Part shown: positions 19,611 through 28,472 of the stretch, piece by piece
Numbering within the stretch: position 1 is the first letter of the stretch
Layout of the letters: each line of letters opens with the position of its first letter
DNA from: Chitinibacter sp. GC72
GTDB taxonomy: Bacteria; Pseudomonadota; Gammaproteobacteria; Burkholderiales; Chitinibacteraceae
DNA: 64,000 nt
Assembly (NCBI RefSeq): GCF_009760905.1
Contig: NZ_VIRW01000008.1
Location: 1 to 64,000 of the forward strand
Direction of reading: 5' to 3'
Position numbers and translations under genes: made by a program
The notes under the pieces: generated by a model
The model's database searches: none
The model's input: only the letters and a program-made list of their open reading frames with translations
What the model was told of the DNA's origin: nothing

Positions 19611-21584
19611 TTAGCGATTGCCCTGAAGCAGCAGTATTTCGGCGGCGGCCAGATTTTCGGGTACACCCAGTAGCACCATCACATCGCCGTTTTGCAGCTG
19701 GAAATCGTAACTAGGCTCGGTAGAAGCCTGGTTTTTACGCCGGATGCTGCGCACTTCCACATGCAGTTGGTTGAGCGCCAATTCGCCGATGGTGTAACCA
19801 ATCGCATGTGCGTTTTGTGTCAGCTGAACGGTGTGAAGGCGGGGCTGGTGGCGATCTGAATCTTCGCTTTCTTCGTTCGAGCCGCGATAAAAGCCGCGAA
19901 TCAGCTGGTAGCGCGCTTCCCGCACTTCACGAATCCGGCGCACCACCCGATTTAGCGGCACACCCAGCAGCATCATCGTATGCGAGGCCAGCATCAGACT
20001 GCCTTCCATGATTTCAGCCACCACTTCGGCCGCGCCGGCGTTTTTGAGCAAATCAATGTCGTTATCGTCCTGCGTGCGCACAATGACTGGCAGTTCGGGG
20101 CGAATTTGGTGCACCATTTCCAGTATTTTCATTGCCGAATGCGTATCGGCATACGTCACAATCAAGGCGCGGGCACGCATCAGCCCTGCGGCAATCAGCA
20201 CTTCACGCTTGGCCGCGTCGCCAAACACCACTGACTCGCCCGCTGCACCCGCTTCGCGCACTTTTTCCGGATCTAGGTCGAGCGCGAAAAAATGGATATT
20301 CTCCGAGTGCAGAATCCGCCCCAAAGACTGGCCACTGCGCCCGTAGCCGCACAAGATGACATGCCCGGTATTGGCCATGCTGCGCACGGCAATCTGGTGC
20401 AGATTGGCGGCCAGATTCATCCATTCCGAGCTGGCTAGTCGCAGCACTAATTTATCGGAATGCTCGATCAGAAATGGCGTAATCATCATCGACAAAATGA
20501 TTGCCGCCACCGTGCTTTGTAGTAGTGCGGAGGGCATGAAGTTCTGCCCGGCGGCCAGTGCCAGCAAAACAAATGCAAATTCGCCACCCTGTCCTAGGGC
20601 AAACCCCGTGCGCCAGGACGTGCCGGGAGAGTGATCAAATAGGCGAGCTAAGCCGGCGATGATCATGATTTTGACTGGCCCGAGCAAAATCACCAGCGCT
20701 AGAATCAGCGGCCATTGCGCCAGTAAAATCGCAAAGTCGAGATTCATCCCGACGGTGACAAAAAAGAGACCGAGCAATAAATCGCGGAATGGGCGAATAT
20801 CGTCTTCAACCTGATAGCGATACTCGGTTTCGGCAATCAGCATCCCCGCCAGAAACGCGCCCAGCGCCAGCGAAAGCCCCGCCAGTTCAGTCAGCCAGGC
20901 AATCCCTAGGGTAATGAGCAGGATATTGAGCATGAATAGCTCGCTCGAATGCTGTTTGGCCACCAGGTTGAACCAGGGGCGCATCAGCTTTTGCCCCAGC
21001 CAGAGCAGCAGAGTAAGTACAAAGATGATTTTGAGCGCGGCAAAGCTTAGCGAGGCTGCCAATTGCTCGGTCGGCTGACTTAAAACCGGAATCATGATCA
21101 GAAAAGGGACAACGGCCAGATCCTGAAACAGCAAAATCCCAAACGCATTCTGCCCGTGCGGCGCGTTCAATTCATTCCGATCTGACAGCAGTTTTGACAC
21201 CATGGCGGTCGATGACATTGCCATGGCTGCGCCCAAAGCCAGCCCTACCTGCCAGCTCATGCCAAACAGCATGACAATGGCGCCAACCAGCACCAGAATG
21301 GACAGTACCTGACTCAGGCCCAAGCCAAATACCGTGCGGCGCATGGCCTTGAGTTTGGCCAGATTAAATTCCAGCCCCAGCGTAAACATCAGAAAAACCA
21401 CACCAAATTCGGCCAGATGGCTGGCTTCTTCACTGGAGGGAATCATCCCTAGCGCATGGGGGCCAATTACCATGCCGATGAGCAGATAGCCCAGCATCGG
21501 CGGCAGCTTGATTTTGCGGCAGATGACCACCGTTACGACGGCAATCGCCAACAGAAGGAGCAAATTTTGCAAGATGGACGACAT
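19611..21584 (-). CDS. KefB/YbaL-type monovalent cation:proton antiporter (CPA2) with RCK domain
   Basis: A 657-residue inner-membrane protein. Residues 1-380 hold about 12 hydrophobic helices of the Na/H-exchanger fold (LGYLLIGMVIGPHALGM, LFQDLAVVPFLIMIPVL). A cytosolic RCK/TrkA-N domain follows (ILCGYGRSGQSLGRIL, a Rossmann GxGxxG about residue 407), then a C-terminal TrkA-C-like domain. It probably exchanges K+ or Na+ for protons under nucleotide or thiol control; the exact ion cannot be told. It diverges from kdsD, in the place held by the yrbG exchanger in E. coli, though from a different family. Confidence 0.88.
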   Translation of the reverse strand: MSSILQNLLLLLAIAVVTVVICRKIKLPPMLGYLLIGMVIGPHALGMIPSSEEASHLAEFGVVFLMFTLGLEFNLAKLKAMRRTVFGLGLSQVLSILVLVGAIVMLFGMSWQVGLALGAAMAMSSTAMVSKLLSDRNELNAPHGQNAFGILLFQDLAVVPFLIMIPVLSQPTEQLAASLSFAALKIIFVLTLLLWLGQKLMRPWFNLVAKQHSSELFMLNILLITLGIAWLTELAGLSLALGAFLAGMLIAETEYRYQVEDDIRPFRDLLLGLFFVTVGMNLDFAILLAQWPLILALVILLGPVKIMIIAGLARLFDHSPGTSWRTGFALGQGGEFAFVLLALAAGQNFMPSALLQSTVAAIILSMMITPFLIEHSDKLVLRLASSEWMNLAANLHQIAVRSMANTGHVILCGYGRSGQSLGRILHSENIHFFALDLDPEKVREAGAAGESVVFGDAAKREVLIAAGLMRARALIVTYADTHSAMKILEMVHQIRPELPVIVRTQDDNDIDLLKNAGAAEVVAEIMEGSLMLASHTMMLLGVPLNRVVRRIREVREARYQLIRGFYRGSNEESEDSDRHQPRLHTVQLTQNAHAIGYTIGELALNQLHVEVRSIRRKNQASTEPSYDFQLQNGDVMVLLGVPENLAAAEILLLQGNR

Positions 21585-21701
21585 GCAGCTGGACGCTTCT
21601 CAGTAAGTCAGGATGAAGGAGGGATCAGCCTGTGAAAGGATTGAAAGACCGATTTGCTTGATGTAAGTATAACTGAAGAAAATGGTATTTATAGCGTATG
21701 G

Positions 21702-21731
21702 CTGTCATCAAGTGCCGAGGTCTTTTATAAT
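21702..21731 (+). promoter_or_regulatory. Sigma-70 promoter of kdsD
   Basis: CTGTCA, 18 bases, then a perfect TATAAT. Transcription would begin near 21738, only about 15 bases before the proposed kdsD start. It lies inside the longest possible kdsD frame, which argues against that longer start. Confidence 0.6.
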
Positions 21732-21752
21732 TCGGGCTCAAAAATTAAGGCC

Positions 21753-22730
21753 ATGGTTGAAGTGATGCAGAATGCTTATCGTAGCGCCCGCCGAGTTTTG
21801 GCGGTGGAAGCTGCGGCAATTGAATCGATTTCCGCGCGGCTGGATGAAGCGTTGTTTAATCGCGCCTGTGAATTAATCCTGTCGATCACGGGGCGAGTTG
21901 TGGTGATGGGAATGGGCAAGTCCGGCCATATTGCCCGCAAAATTGCGGCCACGATGGCCAGCACCGGTACGCCGGCGATGTTTGTTCATCCAGCGGAAGC
22001 GGCGCACGGCGATTTGGGCATGATTACCCGGCAAGATCTGGTACTGATTTTGTCCAACTCAGGCGAAAGCGACGAATTGCTGGCTATTTTGCCCAGTCTG
22101 AAGCGTCTGGCGGTGCCTATTGTCTCGATGACCGGGCAGGCCAAATCCACATTGGCGGTGGAGGCTCAGGTTCATCTTGATGTGGCGATTGCCGAGGAGG
22201 CCTGTCCGCACAATCTGGCGCCAACCGCCAGCACGACTACGGCCTTGGCGTTGGGTGATGCGCTGGCGATTGCCTTGCTGGAGGCGCGCGGTTTTCAGGC
22301 GGATGATTTTGCCTTATCGCATCCGGGTGGCAGCCTGGGGCGTCGCCTGCTGGTGCATGTCCGCGATTTGATGCACGGCGGCGCAGCCTTGCCAGTGGTG
22401 CAGGAGAATATGAGCTTGCGTGATGCCTTGCTGGAAATCAGCCGCAAAGGTATGGGCATGACGGCGGTCGTCGACGCTGCTGGCCATTTGCAGGGCATCT
22501 ACACCGATGGCGATTTGCGCCGCACACTGGATCACGACTATGACTTGCGTGCAACGTCGGTGGCGACGGTAATGACGCGTAATCCTGCTACCATAGAGGC
22601 TCAGCGCCTAGCTGCCGAGGCGGCGGCCATTATGGAAGAGCGGCGCATCAACGGTTTGCTCGTTCTGGATGAGGGGCGGCTGGTGGGGGCAATCAATATG
22701 CACGATCTATTGCGTGCCAGAGTGGTTTAA
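21753..22730 (+). CDS. kdsD: D-arabinose 5-phosphate isomerase
   Basis: Interconverts ribulose 5-phosphate and arabinose 5-phosphate, the first step of KDO synthesis for LPS. The SIS domain (about residues 15-190) has VVMGMGKSGHIARKIAATMASTGTP, split by AHGDLGMI and LSNSGES. Two CBS domains follow (GIYTDGDLRRTLD and MHDLLRARVV). I chose ATG 21753 (325 residues); ATG 21765 is also possible. The 33 residues encoded upstream in frame are probably not translated, because a good promoter lies within them and the family N-terminus matches the shorter form. It heads the LPS/sigma-54 block. Confidence 0.94.
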   Translation: MVEVMQNAYRSARRVLAVEAAAIESISARLDEALFNRACELILSITGRVVVMGMGKSGHIARKIAATMASTGTPAMFVHPAEAAHGDLGMITRQDLVLILSNSGESDELLAILPSLKRLAVPIVSMTGQAKSTLAVEAQVHLDVAIAEEACPHNLAPTASTTTALALGDALAIALLEARGFQADDFALSHPGGSLGRRLLVHVRDLMHGGAALPVVQENMSLRDALLEISRKGMGMTAVVDAAGHLQGIYTDGDLRRTLDHDYDLRATSVATVMTRNPATIEAQRLAAEAAAIMEERRINGLLVLDEGRLVGAINMHDLLRARVV

Positions 22731-22732
22731 TG

Positions 22733-22781
22733 GGGTATTGCCCTGTACCTTATTGTTCACAATGATTTCAATGATATACCC
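22733..22781. repeat. 49-bp palindromic element A, copy 4
   Basis: From GGGTATTGCCCTGTACC to TTTCAATGATATACCC, 49 bases. It begins two bases after the kdsD stop and ends 14 bases before the kdsC start, inside a probable operon. The inner arms pair poorly in this copy. Confidence 0.78.
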
Positions 22782-22795
22782 TGAGTAAAAAACAA

Positions 22796-23311
22796 ATGAT
22801 CGAGCAAGCCAAACAAGTAAAATTAATGATTTTTGACGTCGATGGTGTCATGACCGATGGCGGTCTGTATTTCACCGACGCGGGCGAAGAGCTCAAGGCA
22901 TTTAACTCGCTCGATGGTCATGGCCTGAAAATGCTGCAAAACAGCGGCGTCAAGCTTGCCATTATTACCGGACGCCAATCGCAGCTGGTCGCGCATCGCG
23001 CGCGCAACCTGGGGATTGATTATGTTCATCAGGGGGCGCACGACAAGCTGGCGTCATTTCAGGCTCTGCTGGCCGAAGTTGGCGTTAGCGCTCAGGACTG
23101 CGGCTATATGGGCGATGATGTGATTGATCTGCCCGTGATGCGCCGTGTCGCATTTGCCGTCTCGGTACCGGCTGCGCCAGAACTGGTGCAACAGTACGCC
23201 CACTATGTCACCGGGCGGCAGGGCGGACACGGCGCGGTACGTGAAGTTTGCGAGCTGATCATGCAGAGTCAGAACACCTGGGATGCCGCCATGGCTCCCT
23301 ATCTGGAATAA
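22796..23311 (+). CDS. kdsC: KDO 8-phosphate phosphatase
   Basis: A 171-residue HAD-family phosphatase that removes phosphate from KDO-8-P. The nucleophile motif is MIFDVDGVMTDGGLYF (Asp at about residue 14), the second motif IITGRQS, and the third GYMGDDVIDLPVM. The small capless form forms a tetramer in homologues. Follows kdsD across a 49-bp element; its 3' end overlaps the possible ATG start of lptC. Confidence 0.95.
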   Translation: MIEQAKQVKLMIFDVDGVMTDGGLYFTDAGEELKAFNSLDGHGLKMLQNSGVKLAIITGRQSQLVAHRARNLGIDYVHQGAHDKLASFQALLAEVGVSAQDCGYMGDDVIDLPVMRRVAFAVSVPAAPELVQQYAHYVTGRQGGHGAVREVCELIMQSQNTWDAAMAPYLE

Positions 23312-23921
23312 GGCATTCATTTTGCGCAGTTTAACCATATGGGCTTTGCCCCTGATGCTGCTGCTGCTCGTTGCGGCACTCATTTGGGGTTTGAGTCGTG
23401 CGGCTATCGACGTTGTCGCGCAAAAAGCGGTGAGCCCGGATTCGCCCGACATGATTACCCAACGCGGGGTGCTGGTGCGTTTTGACGAGCAGGGTTTAAA
23501 GCGCTCCGAGTTGATTGCGGCGGAAGTGAGGCATATTCAGCAGCAAGACACCATGCTGTTTGAGCAGCCCAAGCTGATTCAGACCGAGCCGGGAAAACCG
23601 GTGATGACCGTAACAGGCGAGCGCGGTAAAAGTATTTTGAAAGCATCGCAGGTCTGGTTTTACGGCCAGACTCGCTTGGAGCGCGCGCCCTTTAACGGGC
23701 AGGCGGCCTTACTGATCCGCAGCCGGGATATCTGGCTTGATCAGGCCAGTCAGCAAGCCAGCTCAAATGCCCCGGTGGTTGCCGATATGGGCCCGCATCA
23801 TGCTGAAGCTGTCGGATTTGTGGCTGACAACAATGCACAAACGCTAATTTTAAAATCTAAGGTAAAAATGACTTATGTTCCGACCGCTCGTACTGCCCTT
23901 GTTGGCACTGCTGCTCAGTAA
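23283..23921 (+). CDS. lptC: LPS export protein LptC
   Basis: A bitopic inner-membrane protein that passes LPS from LptBFG to LptA. One N-terminal helix (LPLMLLLLVAALIWGL) is followed by a periplasmic beta-jellyroll (about 190 residues). The ATG at 23283 overlaps kdsC by 29 bases. A TTG at 23322 (reading MRSLTIWALP) has AAGG at good spacing and starts after the kdsC stop, so it may be the true start. The 3' end overlaps lptA by 47 bases. Divergent in sequence but clear from position and topology. Confidence 0.88.
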   Translation: MPPWLPIWNKAFILRSLTIWALPLMLLLLVAALIWGLSRAAIDVVAQKAVSPDSPDMITQRGVLVRFDEQGLKRSELIAAEVRHIQQQDTMLFEQPKLIQTEPGKPVMTVTGERGKSILKASQVWFYGQTRLERAPFNGQAALLIRSRDIWLDQASQQASSNAPVVADMGPHHAEAVGFVADNNAQTLILKSKVKMTYVPTARTALVGTAAQ

Positions 23922-24369
23922 TCTGGCTGTTGCAGAAACGGCTGACCGTGACAAGCCGATGAATATCGTGGCTGATAATTGCACGCTGGACCAGAAAACC
24001 CAGCAAAGCGTCTGCACCGGCAATGTGGTCGTCACTCAGGGAACGATGATTATGCGCGCCGACAAGCTCACCACCCGTCAGGATGAACAGGGTAACCAGT
24101 ACGCCAAAGGTGAGGGGCGCCCGGTGCGCTTCAAGCAAAAACTCGACTCAGGTGAAATGCTCGATGCTGAAGCGCTGCGCTTTGACTATGACGGTGCTAA
24201 AGGCCTGATGGTGCTGATGGATAAAGCCTGGATCAAGCGCAATCAGGATATGGTCGTTGGCGACACCATTACCTATGACATGAATACCGAGTATTACCAG
24301 GCGCTGAGCAAGGCAGGTGGCCGCGTCAACATCACTTTGACTCCGAAAAAGAAAGATGCGTCGCAATGA
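23875..24369 (+). CDS. lptA: Periplasmic LPS-transport protein LptA
   Basis: A 164-residue OstA-like jellyroll protein that forms the periplasmic bridge for LPS. Signal peptide [20 protein letters not shown], then [19 protein letters not shown], typical of LptA (domain about residues 27-140). The C-terminus is Lys-rich (TPKKKDASQ). It overlaps lptC upstream and lptB downstream (4 bases), so the three are co-translated. Confidence 0.93.
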   Translation: MFRPLVLPLLALLLSNLAVAETADRDKPMNIVADNCTLDQKTQQSVCTGNVVVTQGTMIMRADKLTTRQDEQGNQYAKGEGRPVRFKQKLDSGEMLDAEALRFDYDGAKGLMVLMDKAWIKRNQDMVVGDTITYDMNTEYYQALSKAGGRVNITLTPKKKDASQ

Positions 24370-25088
24370 GCACATTAAAAGCCCAGCATTTGCAAAAAAC
24401 CTATAAAAAACGCACCGTAGTCCGCGATGTATCGCTGGAAGTGAGCCGGGGTGAAGTGGTTGGCCTGCTTGGCCCCAATGGAGCGGGCAAAACCACCAGT
24501 TTTTACATGATTGTCGGGCTGGTCAATATGGATCAGGGCTCGATTGAGCTCGATGGTGTTGATGTTAGCCGCCAGCCCATTCACAAACGGGCTCGACTGG
24601 GGCTGGGCTATTTGCCGCAGGAAGCGTCGATTTTTCGCAAAATGACCGTGGCCGAAAATATCAAAGCCGTGCTGGAGTTGCACTATGACGACAAAGCGCA
24701 AATTGACGAGCGGCTAGATGAGTTATTGCATGATCTGCACGTTGGACATTTGCGCGACAGCAGCGCGATGAGCTTGTCAGGTGGCGAGCGCCGCCGGGTG
24801 GAAATTGCCCGTGCTCTGGCGTCTAACCCGCAGTTTGTCTTGCTTGATGAGCCCTTTGCCGGCGTTGATCCGATCGCGGTGATCGATATTCAGCGCATTA
24901 TCGGCTTTCTGAAAGAGCGCGGTATCGGCGTACTGATTACCGATCACAATGTGCGTGAAACCCTAGGGATTTGTGATCGTGCCTATATTATCTCGGAAGG
25001 TGCCGTGATGGCCGCTGGCAAACCGGCTGAGATCGTGAATAATGAAGAAGTCCGCCGCGTGTATCTGGGCGAGCATTTTCGCATGTAG
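24366..25088 (+). CDS. lptB: LPS-transport ATPase LptB
   Basis: A 240-residue ABC ATPase that powers LPS extraction by LptBFG. Walker A is GPNGAGKTT (about residue 37), the Q-loop region [10 protein letters not shown], the signature [15 protein letters not shown], and Walker [14 protein letters not shown]. The switch His lies in ITDHNVRE. The permease genes lptFG are not in this window, as usual. Directly precedes rpoN. Confidence 0.97.
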   Translation: MSTLKAQHLQKTYKKRTVVRDVSLEVSRGEVVGLLGPNGAGKTTSFYMIVGLVNMDQGSIELDGVDVSRQPIHKRARLGLGYLPQEASIFRKMTVAENIKAVLELHYDDKAQIDERLDELLHDLHVGHLRDSSAMSLSGGERRRVEIARALASNPQFVLLDEPFAGVDPIAVIDIQRIIGFLKERGIGVLITDHNVRETLGICDRAYIISEGAVMAAGKPAEIVNNEEVRRVYLGEHFRM

Positions 25089-25112
25089 CTTTTTTATATT
25101 ATCGCTGGATTT

Positions 25113-26510
25113 ATGAAGCAATCACTGCAGCTGCGCATGTCGCAGCAGCTCAATCTAACGCCCCAGTTGCAGCAGTCGATCAAGCTGCTGCAACTGTCTA
25201 CGCTCGATTTCAATCAGGAAGTCGAGCAATACCTAGCAGATAACCCTTTACTTGAACGTGAAGATACGGCCGATCAGCCGGATGCTACCGAGCAGGCTCA
25301 GTCAGACACAGCCGAAACCAGTGCCGAGCAGGGCGATGATCTGGACGGTTTGCGTTGGGACGAAGTCAAAAGCGGGGCTTCTTTTGATGATGACGATGAG
25401 CATGACCCCACCTTGCGTGTCGCCATCGAGGTAACGTTGCGCGACCATTTGCTGCAGCAAGCACGCTTGCTGGGATTATCGGCGCGCGATCATGCTTTGC
25501 TCGCTTTACTTATTGAAGCGCTGGACGAAGATGGCTTGCTGACACAGGAGCTTGATGAGATTTTTGCGCAATTGCCTGACGAGCTGGTGCAGGAGTTTGA
25601 ACTGGAGGTGGATGAGCTGCGCACTGCCCATCAACATCTGATGCAACTGGAGCCGCTGGGAATCGGTACGCGTTCTTTGTCCGAATGCCTGCTTTTGCAA
25701 TTGAAATCCGCCCCGCGCTTGCCCGAGTACGAATTGGCACGCCAGTTGATTGACGCCGGATTGGAATTATTAGCGGTGCGTGACTTTGCCCGGATTAAAA
25801 AACAGTTCCATTGTGACGAAGATCAGTTACGGCAGGCGCAGCAGATTATTCGCAGCCTTAATCCGCGGCCCGCAGCCAACTGGGGCGCGGATACAACACG
25901 TTATGTTGTGCCGGATGTGCTGGTGCAAAAGTTGCGTGGCCGCTGGACCGTGCGCTTGAATCAGGCCGCCCAGCCCAAAATTAAAGTCAATGAAATGTAT
26001 GCGCGGCTCTTACAGGGCGAAGCAGGCGAGAGCATGGCTGGTGCTTTGCAGGAAGCTAGGTGGTTGATTAAAAGCATAGAACAGCGCGGCAGTACCATTT
26101 TGCGAGTAGCCCAAGCGATCGTCGCGCGACAACAAGCTTTCTTCGAGCACGGCGAAGTAGCAATGAAGCCCATGGTCTTGCGTGACATTGCTGACGAGCT
26201 GGAATTACACGAATCGACAATTTCTCGTGTGACAACGCAAAAATTTATGCTGACACCACGGGGCGTTTTGGAGTACAAATACTTCTTCGGTAGCCATGTT
26301 GAAAACGACAGCGGTGGCGAAAATTCGGCTACATCGATCAAGGCTTTGATCAAACAGCTGGTAGCACAGGAAAATCCGAAGAAACCCCTATCGGATAGTG
26401 CTATAACTGAAGAACTCGCAAGGCAAGGTGTTGCAGTAGCGCGGCGCACCGTGGCCAAGTATCGGGAGGCGCTGAACATAGCGCCTGCCAGTCAGCGCAA
26501 AAGCCTGTAG
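25113..26510 (+). CDS. rpoN: RNA polymerase sigma-54 factor
   Basis: A 465-residue alternative sigma factor that needs AAA+ activators and recognises -24/-12 promoters. Region I is the Gln/Leu-rich start (MKQSLQLRMSQQLNLTPQLQ). Region II is acidic (about residues 50-105). Region III has the core-binding domain and HTH (LHESTISRVTTQK). The C-terminal RpoN box reads ARRTVAKYRE (about residue 440). Standard position between lptB and hpf. Confidence 0.97.
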   Translation: MKQSLQLRMSQQLNLTPQLQQSIKLLQLSTLDFNQEVEQYLADNPLLEREDTADQPDATEQAQSDTAETSAEQGDDLDGLRWDEVKSGASFDDDDEHDPTLRVAIEVTLRDHLLQQARLLGLSARDHALLALLIEALDEDGLLTQELDEIFAQLPDELVQEFELEVDELRTAHQHLMQLEPLGIGTRSLSECLLLQLKSAPRLPEYELARQLIDAGLELLAVRDFARIKKQFHCDEDQLRQAQQIIRSLNPRPAANWGADTTRYVVPDVLVQKLRGRWTVRLNQAAQPKIKVNEMYARLLQGEAGESMAGALQEARWLIKSIEQRGSTILRVAQAIVARQQAFFEHGEVAMKPMVLRDIADELELHESTISRVTTQKFMLTPRGVLEYKYFFGSHVENDSGGENSATSIKALIKQLVAQENPKKPLSDSAITEELARQGVAVARRTVAKYREALNIAPASQRKSL

Positions 26511-26540
26511 CAGGGCGATATAAATCGAAGGAGCAATAAT

Positions 26541-26867
26541 ATGAACCTCAACATCAGCGGTCATCATCTTGAAGTTACTCCAGCTATCCGTGAGTATGTC
26601 AGCAGCAAAATCGAGCGCGTGATTCGTCATTTCGACAACGTCATCGATGCTTCTGTGATTCTGACGGTAGACAAACTGCAGCACAAAGCCGAGGTCACAG
26701 TGCATGTGAGCGGCAAAGACATTCACGTTGAGGCGATTGAGGAAGATTTGTACGCCGCGATCGATGTCCTGATGGACAAACTGGATCGTCAGGTGGTCAA
26801 ACACAAAGAAAAAATGTCTTCACATCGCAATGAAGCGATCAAACACCAAGCGGTGATTGAAGAATAA
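26541..26867 (+). CDS. hpf: Ribosome hibernation promoting factor (short HPF/YfiA family)
   Basis: A 108-residue protein that binds the decoding centre of idle ribosomes and promotes 100S dimers. The S30AE fold begins MNLNISGHHLEVTPAIREYV and continues through EVTVHVSGKDIHVEA. It is the short form without the long C-terminal dimerisation domain. AAGGAG is 9 bases before ATG. It follows rpoN by 30 bases and ends at a strong terminator. Confidence 0.94.
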   Translation: MNLNISGHHLEVTPAIREYVSSKIERVIRHFDNVIDASVILTVDKLQHKAEVTVHVSGKDIHVEAIEEDLYAAIDVLMDKLDRQVVKHKEKMSSHRNEAIKHQAVIEE

Positions 26868-26886
26868 TTCGTTGCGTAAGCAAGAC

Positions 26887-26917
26887 AACGGGAACGCCGC
26901 GAGTCGTTCCCGTTTTT
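26887..26917 (+). terminator. Terminator after hpf
   Basis: AACGGGAAC / GTTCCCGTT stem with a 9-base loop and a following T tract. It ends the lpt-rpoN-hpf unit before ptsN. Confidence 0.85.
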
Positions 26918-26971
26918 GTTTCTGAGCAAGGCAAGTACAATACCCAGTCCACTAGGGAATACAGACAGACC

Positions 26972-27445
26972 ATGAGCCTGATTACCAAAATTCTGCCAAC
27001 CAGCAATGTTTTTCTGGATCTAGACGTTGGCAGCAAAAAACGCGTTTTTGAGCACGTGGGCATTGTGTTTGAAAATAGCCACGGCATTGCGCGCAGCGTG
27101 ATTTTTGATAGCCTGTTTGCCCGCGAAAAGCTCGGTTCTACCGGCTTGGGGCAGGGCGTGGCGATTCCGCACGGCCGGATTAAAGGCCTGAAAGAAGCCA
27201 CGGGTGCTTTTGTCCGCCTGAAAGAGCCGATTCCGTTTGACGCGCCGGATAGCAAGCCGGTGTCGCTGATTTTTGTCTTGCTGGTGCCTGCCAATGCCAC
27301 TGATCTGCATTTGCAGATTCTCTCCGAGCTGGCGCAACTCTTTTCGGACAAGCAATTGCGCGAAGAGCTCAATACCTTGCCGGAGCCGCATCTGGTGTGG
27401 GAGCGCATCGCAAACTGGCTGCCGTACGGCGCCGATTTCGCGTAA
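26972..27445 (+). CDS. ptsN: Nitrogen-PTS enzyme IIA (PtsN)
   Basis: A 157-residue EIIA-Ntr phosphocarrier linking nitrogen and potassium regulation. The phosphorylated His is in GVAIPHGRIKG (about residue 69). It contains VSLIFVLLVPANATDLHLQILSE, typical of the family. It follows hpf behind a terminator and precedes hprK, with another terminator in between, so it may be its own transcription unit. Confidence 0.94.
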   Translation: MSLITKILPTSNVFLDLDVGSKKRVFEHVGIVFENSHGIARSVIFDSLFAREKLGSTGLGQGVAIPHGRIKGLKEATGAFVRLKEPIPFDAPDSKPVSLIFVLLVPANATDLHLQILSELAQLFSDKQLREELNTLPEPHLVWERIANWLPYGADFA

Positions 27446-27489
27446 CTGCATTAAGCTAGACTCCGTTTGCTTAGCTGGTTAATATCAAG

Positions 27490-27518
27490 ACTGCATCTCA
27501 TCGGTGCAGTTTTTTTTT
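27490..27518 (+). terminator. Terminator or attenuator between ptsN and hprK
   Basis: ACTGCA-tctcatcgg-TGCAGT followed by nine T's, ending 9 bases before the hprK ATG. The T tract runs right up to the GAGA ribosome-binding site, so transcripts that pass it would carry the hairpin in the hprK leader. Confidence 0.8.
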
Positions 27519-27527
27519 GAGAATCGT

Positions 27528-28472
27528 ATGCCCCAGATTACTGCCCGCCAATTATTTATTGATAACGCCGAAAAATTGCGCCTGACCTGGGTTGCAGGTC
27601 AATCTGGGGCCAATAATCTGCTCTCGAATGATGCTAGTGAGCAAAAGCCGTCACTCTCGCTGGTTGGGCATTTGAATTTTGTTCATCCGAACCGGATTCA
27701 GGTACTGGGGATTGCCGAGATTGCCTACGTAAACAGCCTCTCGCCGGATGTACAGCTCAATAGTCTCAATCAGCTTTTTGCCAGCGAAATGGCGGCGATG
27801 ATCGTTGCCAATGGGCAGATTGTTCCCGATGCGCTGCGCGACGCAGCTGAACGACACCACGTTCCCTTATTGACCAGTCCCGAGCAATCCCCATATTTAA
27901 TGGAGGTATTGCGCTACTACCTAAGCAAGGCGCTGGCTGTATCGACACACCTGCATGGGGTATTTCTGGATGTGCTGGAAGTCGGCGTTTTGCTAACTGG
28001 TGAGTCGTCAATGGGTAAATCCGAGCTGGCGCTGGAGCTGATTTCACGTGGCCACGGTTTGGTCGCCGATGATGTAGTCGAGGTCTATCGGACTAATCCG
28101 GAAACGCTGGAAGGTCGCTGCCCGCCGATGTTGCGCGATTTTCTCGAGGTGCGCGGGATCGGGGTCTTGAATATCCGCACCATCTTTGGCGAAACGGCCG
28201 TGCGCCCGAAAAAAACCTTGAAACTGATCATCCATCTGGCCAAGGCTGGCGGCGAATCGCTTGCGCCAGTTGATCGCTTGCAAATGCAGGCGGCCACGCA
28301 GGCGATTCTGGATGTGCCGATCCGCAAGCTGGTGATACCGGTTGCCGCCGGGCGTAATCTGGCGGTGCTGGTTGAATCGGCAGTGCGCAATTATATTTTG
28401 CAGCTACGCGGGATTGATTCAACGCGCGAATTTATCGAACGGCATCAGAAATTTATGGAAATGGGCGAATAA
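27528..28472 (+). CDS. hprK: HPr kinase/phosphorylase
   Basis: A 314-residue bifunctional enzyme that phosphorylates and dephosphorylates a serine of HPr. The P-loop reads GESSMGKSE (about residue 158), with Ser in place of the usual second Gly. The family signature [11 protein letters not shown] lies near residue 206. I chose the ATG at 27528 ([10 protein letters not shown]); an upstream GTG at 27504 lies in the terminator hairpin. No HPr gene is in the window. Its stop abuts the rapZ ATG. Confidence 0.95.
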   Translation: MPQITARQLFIDNAEKLRLTWVAGQSGANNLLSNDASEQKPSLSLVGHLNFVHPNRIQVLGIAEIAYVNSLSPDVQLNSLNQLFASEMAAMIVANGQIVPDALRDAAERHHVPLLTSPEQSPYLMEVLRYYLSKALAVSTHLHGVFLDVLEVGVLLTGESSMGKSELALELISRGHGLVADDVVEVYRTNPETLEGRCPPMLRDFLEVRGIGVLNIRTIFGETAVRPKKTLKLIIHLAKAGGESLAPVDRLQMQAATQAILDVPIRKLVIPVAAGRNLAVLVESAVRNYILQLRGIDSTREFIERHQKFMEMGE

